Below, piece by piece: positions 61,679-64,000 of a DNA stretch of 64,000 bases (its first letter is position 1; each line of letters begins with the position of its first letter). Both the position numbers and the translations under genes were made by a program. This stretch comes from Phoronis australis (taxonomy: Eukaryota; Phoronida; Phoronidae): positions 478,860 to 542,859 of the forward strand of contig NMRA01000142.1 in the NCBI GenBank assembly GCA_002633005.1. The letters are read 5' to 3'. The notes under the pieces were generated by a model that ran no database searches, was not told the DNA's origin, and was given only the letters and a program-made list of their open reading frames with translations.

Positions 61679-62886
61679 AATCCCGGGTTTCGGCATAATT
61701 TTATGTTTTTGCAATTTTTGAATTTCATTGCTAAAGCACTTGAAATACATCAAGTACGTCAATAATAATTAAACACAACATTAACCATATAAAATTTTTG
61801 GGTGGACATAGAACAAAGTAACATAAATAATGACGAAGTGTGTAGAACTCGGTGCGTGGTGTGCGGATCATCACTGATTCAGCCGATGTGCTTGTATTGA
61901 ACGATGCTGTACCATACAACAAAATTACAGAATTTTTACCAAAGAAAATATTTGAAATAGACTAAATTTCTAAGCAAATATATCACCATACCTTTTTAAA
62001 GCAATGCAAGTTCCTGTTATTATTCGTATAGTCCGTGCCACGCGTCGAAATTTCTCCAGAGGCTGAAAAGATATATTTATGAGACAGCTTGGTTGGGGAC
62101 CTGCATCTTATTTTCATTACTGCCAGAAAGTTTTCATATTCTTCAATCAATCCACAATTTCAGTTATAGAATGTGTCGATACCTCATAATTATTACCTTT
62201 AATTCTGGTCTGCCTTTCGATTTCGAATTTCCTAACGATCCAACGCTGAGAGAACTATACTGGTGGCTGTGACGTCGTCTCGAGTGCCTCATTTTTCTTA
62301 CAAAAGTAGCTGCAGCATCGATGTTAAAACTTTTTCGGCGACGAGAAGAGGGAGTTGAATCATTTTTGCTTGCCCCCGCTGCCACAGACAAAGTTTTTCT
62401 GGTGCGCGAAGTACGTGGCGAAACACCCGTTGAAGCGGTGGTTTCTGTCTCGTCCAAACTTAAAATTCGGGCGCCCGTTTGCCGGCCTTTTTCGCTTTCT
62501 AAAGCAGTGTTGTTTATTGAAAAACTTGTTGTTGGAGAAATGTCGGCCACCTGCCGAGGTGAAAAACGCGGCGATGTGCTAGACAGCGAATCCCTCGGAG
62601 ACGGGCCGGGAGAAAGAACCGAACCTTCCCGAAGTGACGTCAATTTGCCTAATGAGACGTCGGAACAATCGGATGGACGACGATTGAAGATATTTGGCAC
62701 TAATAAATGTATGTTCGACGTTAGCGTATCGCCGGTCCAGGTTCTCCGTCTGTCTCGTCCGTGAGACTGTGGCACGTCCAAACGTGGCAATGTACGAGCC
62801 AAACTGGCACCCAGTGCCAACTTCATACCTGAAGGATTGCCAGACTCGCCTCTTCTGTAAACGTCCATCGACACGCTTGGAAACAT
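42694..62886 (-). CDS. CNBD2-like cyclic-nucleotide-binding protein, at least 19 coding exons
   Basis: Minus-strand exons, 5' to 3': 62886-62197, 62062-61992, 60957-60840, 60238-60164, 59623-59535, 58830-58668, 57634-57551, 56692-56628, 48630-48553, 48150-48090, 47820-47670, 47210-47088, 46639-46585, 45833-45738, 45290-45170, 44876-44797, 44540-44463, 43940-43806, 42807-42694. All joins are in phase except between 47088 and 46639. One small exon (length 3n+1) is missing there, or the 46.6 kb exon is read in another frame. The sum is about 815 residues. Resemblance is to CNBD2, whose mouse member binds cAMP and is needed for sperm formation. Domains: Ser/Arg/Pro-rich N-terminus (1-230), linker with LRRF-like helix, CNBD 1 (about 340-450), split CNBD 2, and a short C-terminal tail. 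The start is the first ATG after an in-frame stop. CNBD assignment is firm; CNBD2 orthology is inferred. Confidence 0.85.
43522..43772. mobile_element. Element with CATGCGCGCACC ends, copy 1
   Basis: ~250 bp bounded by CATGCGCGCACC and GGTGCGCGCATG. Inside: GGACCTTTTGCTGACAAAAAAGCG, TTTTTAGTGGACTTTTGTCTCG and CCTTTTTGCCCACTTCGCCAAATGGG. Same family at 49701-49930, 50015-50257, 52490-52719, 52797-53048 and 59150-59373. Holds single N 43753. Confidence 0.7.
44797..48630 (-). CDS. CNBD2-like gene: start of second CNBD and its long insertion
   Basis: Exons 48630-48553 (ELFKDFPCDVFKTALTHFF), 48150-48090 (MIVVKDSRKSNYVVVIKS) and 47820-47670 (GMCKVITNF, then a basic stretch QRKRRARVV) begin a second beta-roll. 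Exons 47210-47088, 46639-46585, 45833-45738, 45290-45170 and 44876-44797 then encode roughly 200 residues with no CNBD features. They are rich in charged residues and include RRHQLRRHSSLTRLYDYLE and DGFWAKHLSENAGEGG. The beta-roll resumes only in the next exon. Weak points: the phase at 47088/46639 does not close, and exon 45833-45738 needs a GC donor. Confidence 0.7.
46018..46425. mobile_element. Foldback element with tandemly repeated arms
   Basis: The left arm carries about six 20-24 bp units of the type ATCACGCCAGGACCAAAATTT in a row. The right arm carries the inverse (AAATTTTG-GTCCTTGTGGCGTGATAAATTT and variants), around a centre CCACGTGGCAATG...CATTGCCACGTACTTGTGG. Long inverted arms built of short tandem repeats recall foldback (FB/Galileo-like) elements. 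It sits in an intron of the CNBD2-like gene. Confidence 0.65.
48387..48458 (-). tRNA. tRNA-His (GTG)
   Basis: 72 nt cloverleaf on the minus strand: acceptor GCCGTGG pairs with CCACGGC; D arm GTATAGTGGTTAGTAT (A box); anticodon loop TTGTGGC with GTG; T arm CCCGGTTCGAATCCGGG (B box). One C-T mismatch at the top of the anticodon stem. An A9 run on the plus strand at 48345-48353 is a T-run terminator for Pol III. It lies within an intron of the CNBD2-like gene, on the same strand. Confidence 0.93.
48760..49700. other. GC-rich non-coding stretch in CNBD2-like intron
   Basis: Noticeably richer in GC than its surroundings. Frames are open on both strands but differ between the two duplicate copies by frame-changing indels (compare 51570-52480), so they are not coding. 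It includes a 44-base insertion (about 49029-49072) absent from copy 2. Confidence 0.6.
49701..50257. mobile_element. Two facing copies of the CATGCGCG element
   Basis: A forward copy (49701-49930) and an inverted copy (50015-50257) face each other around a TA-rich spacer (TATATATATTTATATACATATATAG). The inverted copy abuts the LINE 3' end. Repeated at 52490-52719 and 52797-53048 in the duplicated block. Single N at 50032. Confidence 0.6.
50257..51032 (-). mobile_element. LINE 3' portion, duplicate of that in 53050-53831
   Basis: Same LINE C-terminal coding remnants (LGGTRLWNKLV..., and the CWCCNS Cys/His cluster at 50703-50452) as in the downstream copy, cut off at the N gap. It is part of the duplicated block, so it is probably not an independent insertion. 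Confidence 0.75.
51033..51317. other. Assembly gap, 285 Ns
   Basis: Run of N. The flanks are the end and the start of the same duplicated sequence, so the true gap may be zero or negative (an overlap). Confidence 0.99.
51318..53831. repeat. 2.5 kb duplicated block, copy 2 (starts at gap)
   Basis: Partner of 48507-51032. Beyond 53831 it continues into further LINE sequence that copy 1 lacks because copy 1 stops at the gap. Upstream of copy 1 lies the tRNA-His gene, which is not repeated here. Small indels, for example in the GC-rich part near 52000-52060, distinguish the copies. Confidence 0.85.
51364..51441 (-). pseudogene. Second copy of CNBD2-like exon 9 (likely assembly duplicate)
   Basis: An exact repeat of the 78 nt exon at 48553-48630, with the same splice sites. 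It lies in the 2.5 kb block 51318-53831 that duplicates 48507-51032 across an N gap. A messenger including both copies would stay in frame (78 nt) but repeat 26 residues. I treat it as the same exon from the other haplotype or an overlapping contig, not as a second exon. Confidence 0.75.
53050..54565 (-). mobile_element. 5'-truncated, broken LINE (non-LTR retrotransposon) ORF2
   Basis: Minus-strand reverse-transcriptase remnant. In order: NGVRQGD followed by a stop codon where a sense codon is expected, then PTLFALYIND (about 54480-54400); a frameshift; the catalytic block LLGDDDIALLSENENDMQ with WCKKWRMVVN (54410-54048); a C-terminal part with LGGTRLWNKLV and CWIDGIK (53848-53594); and a Cys/His cluster CWCCNS--EDELH-VFDC (53502-53251) typical of LINE C-termini. 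The usual YADD is GDDD; the two catalytic Asp remain. A stop, frame changes and the missing 5' half show it is dead. It may be of a Jockey/CR1/RTE-like group, which I cannot fix. Confidence 0.8.
54566..56627. other. Intron sequence, no gene seen
   Basis: Part of the long intron between CNBD2-like exons 8 and 9. Holds a C-run with single N at 54703 and AT-rich sequence. No exon or tRNA found. Confidence 0.5.
56628..59623 (-). CDS. CNBD2-like gene: exons of first cyclic-nucleotide-binding domain
   Basis: Exons 59623-59535, 58830-58668, 57634-57551 and 56692-56628. The second reads EGHPPSSFYLILSGTVLINV, a typical beta-roll start, and ends GEAFG. The next begins EIALMNEEKRTSTI. Together they make the phosphate-binding cassette (FG-E-x-AL then R-T-S) with the conserved Glu and Arg that bind the cyclic phosphate. 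The last gives the alpha-C helix region (HFDVIIKEPLEKQ). Ligand binding is therefore plausible for this domain; it is not proved, and cAMP versus cGMP cannot be judged. Confidence 0.85.
56903..57060. repeat. AT-rich tandem repeat
   Basis: About four imperfect copies of a 35-38 bp unit containing GATTGATTTTTACGAATTA and GATTTTCCAAACA. Intron of the CNBD2-like gene. Confidence 0.65.
57839..58240 (-). pseudogene. Decayed unknown coding sequence in a CNBD2-like intron
   Basis: Reads on the minus strand as one protein only across a frame change near 58060. The first part contains SHGKGPWIYLFLVPNIDTNT and MVEIAG; the second contains PSEFKAEDKEVEQTSAER and SHVIFSVGGSSHSLRYLQTD and stops at about 57840. 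A possible 3' splice site (CGCCTTATTAG) precedes it. It could be an exon of a nested gene with a sequence error, or a dead gene or transposon piece. No family recognised. Confidence 0.3.
59150..59373. mobile_element. Element with CATGCGCG ends, inverted copy
   Basis: Reverse-complement copy of the element at 43522-43772: CATTTGGCGAAGTGGGCAAA ... TTTGTCAGCAAAAGGTCCAC ... GGGTGCGCGCCATG. It starts with a C11 run. Any open frame here is repeat-derived. Confidence 0.7.
59650..59765. repeat. (GGAT)n / GT-rich simple repeat
   Basis: GATGGATGGATGGATTGACAGATGG followed by GTGTGGGTGAGTGTGCGGGTGGG. Simple-sequence DNA in a CNBD2-like intron. Confidence 0.7.
60597..60668 (+). tRNA. tRNA-Glu (CTC)
   Basis: 72 nt cloverleaf: acceptor TCCCATA with TGTGGGA (one G-T pair), D arm GGTCTAGTGGCTAGG, anticodon stem CCAGG/CCTGG around CTCTCAC (anticodon CTC), T arm CCGGGTTCGATTCCCGG. 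A T6 run at 60675-60680 is the terminator. It lies in an intron of the CNBD2-like gene, on the opposite strand. Confidence 0.95.
61623..61695 (+). tRNA. tRNA-Phe (GAA)
   Basis: 73 nt, nearly identical to vertebrate tRNA-Phe: acceptor GCCGAAA with TTTCGGC, A box TAGCTCAGTTGG, anticodon loop CTGAAGA with GAA, T arm CCCTGGTTCAATCCCGGG, discriminator A. T runs follow at once (61699-61702 and 61705 on). It lies in the second intron of the CNBD2-like gene, antisense to it. Confidence 0.96.
62197..62886 (-). CDS. CNBD2-like gene: first coding exon, disordered N-terminus
   Basis: A 690 nt exon encoding 230 residues, phase 0 at its end (K codon then GTAATA). The start ATG at 62886-62884 gives MFPSVSMDVYRRGES; an in-frame stop lies just upstream. 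The protein is rich in Ser, Thr, Pro and Arg, with several SP/RK clusters (SPGPSPRDS, SSRRRKSFNID, RKMRHSRRRHSH) and no recognisable domain. It looks like a disordered region with possible kinase sites such as RRKS. I infer that this long N-terminus is outside the conserved CNBD2 core. Confidence 0.8.
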
Positions 62887-62948
62887 TTCGAAATTCTCTC
62901 TTTTAACCAACTCTCTTCACTAGATCGACCCCAGCAAACCAACTATCA

Positions 62949-62958
62949 TTTATAAATA
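62949..62958 (-). promoter_or_regulatory. Possible TATA box of the CNBD2-like gene
   Basis: On the minus strand the sequence reads CTATTTATAA, about 65 bases upstream of the start ATG. If it works as a TATA box, transcription would start about 30 bases later and give a short 5' UTR. Other AT-rich words nearby make chance occurrence easy. Confidence 0.3.
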
Positions 62959-62959
62959 G

Positions 62960-64000
62960 CAAAAGATCTGTTTTTACGGCAACCCCGTTATTCACTAATC
63001 ACAAACATTGCTCAGCATCGACTTGGTTTCCTCATAGCTCCAGACTATTTCTATGATAGGTGCTCTTTCATCCACTAAGTATAACTCGAATATAAATTAG
63101 ACAGGTTCATTTTGTTAAAAGCAATCGCCCACAGTTTATCTTTAAATGTTTATTCTTGATACGACTAAGAAAGAACAAGCAAGCATGTCTGAGTCTTGTT
63201 AAAATTACGTTAGAAATTAATCGTCGTGTTTGGCCCCGCTGGCTTCAGCTGAAATGCATTTTAATAATTTAAAATATTCAAAATCATGTCTCTAATATAG
63301 CAATAACAATTCTAATATAGTATTTTAAAACCCATTAGGACAAAGTAATTAAGAATCACATTTAAAAGAGAACGCCAGGCAATTGAGTTTTTGCAATCTT
63401 GTTGACTGAAATGAGTAGATTATTCACTGAACCATGTACAACAAATCATGTGCCATTTAATATCAAGTTTATGCAAGATATTATAGCTTGCGCACTGGAC
63501 CTGTTGAATTCCCATGAGTTGGTGAGGCGAGTATGACTATCAAAGTTGGCCTGCCGCTTGTATTATGTTATCGAACTGAAATATTGCAAACAAACACCAG
63601 TTTGATAAACTCATAGACTTGACCAGTCGTGGAAACAAATGGTGTTTTGATTAAGTTGCGATTGTATTATCGACATGGAAGAAGTCTCTTTCATAAAATG
63701 GGAGGAAAATAAAGATTACATTGCGTTACGCTTTGCTTTCAACTGTCACGTTTTGAAATAAATTAACTGCGCTGGGACTCTTTTCTGTGGTTGCGCAAAT
63801 ACACTTGCAAGGATTTCCAGTCTGACGGTTTGTACTGACATCTATCGAGTGTATCAGACAACATGCCCTGAAGCACGGCGTGAGATTTTGGTTGTCGAAT
63901 ATTTGCTGCACAGTGTCGTATTATATGTATAGAGCCTAATCGACATTACTTTTACTATATTTCATTCAACGTTGGAAGACAGGGACATTGATTCAAGAGT
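62960..64000. other. Upstream of the CNBD2-like gene, no gene seen
   Basis: AT-rich, short random frames only. It would include the promoter of the CNBD2-like gene on the minus strand. Confidence 0.5.

Overview
This is eukaryotic genomic DNA. It is AT-rich, with intron-split genes, GT-AG splice sites, dispersed inverted-repeat elements and assembly gaps. Protein-level similarity to vertebrate genes, a CNBD2-type gene, sushi exons and the intron density suggest an invertebrate deuterostome such as a hemichordate, amphioxus or echinoderm. The species is an inference and I cannot fix it from sequence alone.

Layout. From 1 to 12.8 kb the sequence is mostly non-coding. It holds two sushi (CCP) exons on the minus strand (1902-2087 and 5299-5475), a tRNA-derived SINE head near 8.3 kb and a foldback element near 9 kb. 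At 12.9 kb a short plus-strand first exon resembles the start of TOMM5; the rest of that gene may lie in the 473-base gap that follows. From 13 to 20 kb there are inverted-repeat elements and no convincing gene. From 22.3 to 31.0 kb lies a complete minus-strand ribose-phosphate pyrophosphokinase gene (PRPS1/2 type): six coding exons giving 318 codons, the same length as human PRPS1. From 31.3 to 38.75 kb lies a complete plus-strand UBE2K (E2-25K) gene: six exons giving 200 codons, catalytic Cys92 and a C-terminal UBA domain. PRPS and UBE2K are head to head, with start codons about 360 bp apart. From 42.7 to 62.9 kb a 20 kb minus-strand gene of at least 19 coding exons encodes a CNBD2-like protein: a Ser/Arg-rich N-terminus, one intact-looking cyclic-nucleotide-binding domain and one divergent domain interrupted by a long insertion. 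It converges on UBE2K, with opposed poly(A) signals about 120 bp apart.

Three tRNA genes (His-GTG, Glu-CTC, Phe-GAA) sit in introns of the CNBD2-like gene. Its largest intron carries a broken LINE reverse transcriptase and GC-rich repeats. It also carries a 2.5 kb direct duplication whose copies abut a 285-base gap exactly, so an exon appears twice; this looks like an unmerged haplotype or contig overlap rather than biology. A smaller case of the same kind lies at a single N in a PRPS intron.

The exon models were built by hand from splice sites, reading-frame phase and family resemblance. Both housekeeping genes close to the exact family length, which is strong internal support. I found no sign of a new defence or mobile 'system'. 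The most unusual items are the nested tRNAs, a GC-AG intron, an in-frame N-terminal extension on PRPS, a foldback element with tandemly repeated arms, and the insertion in the second cyclic-nucleotide-binding domain.
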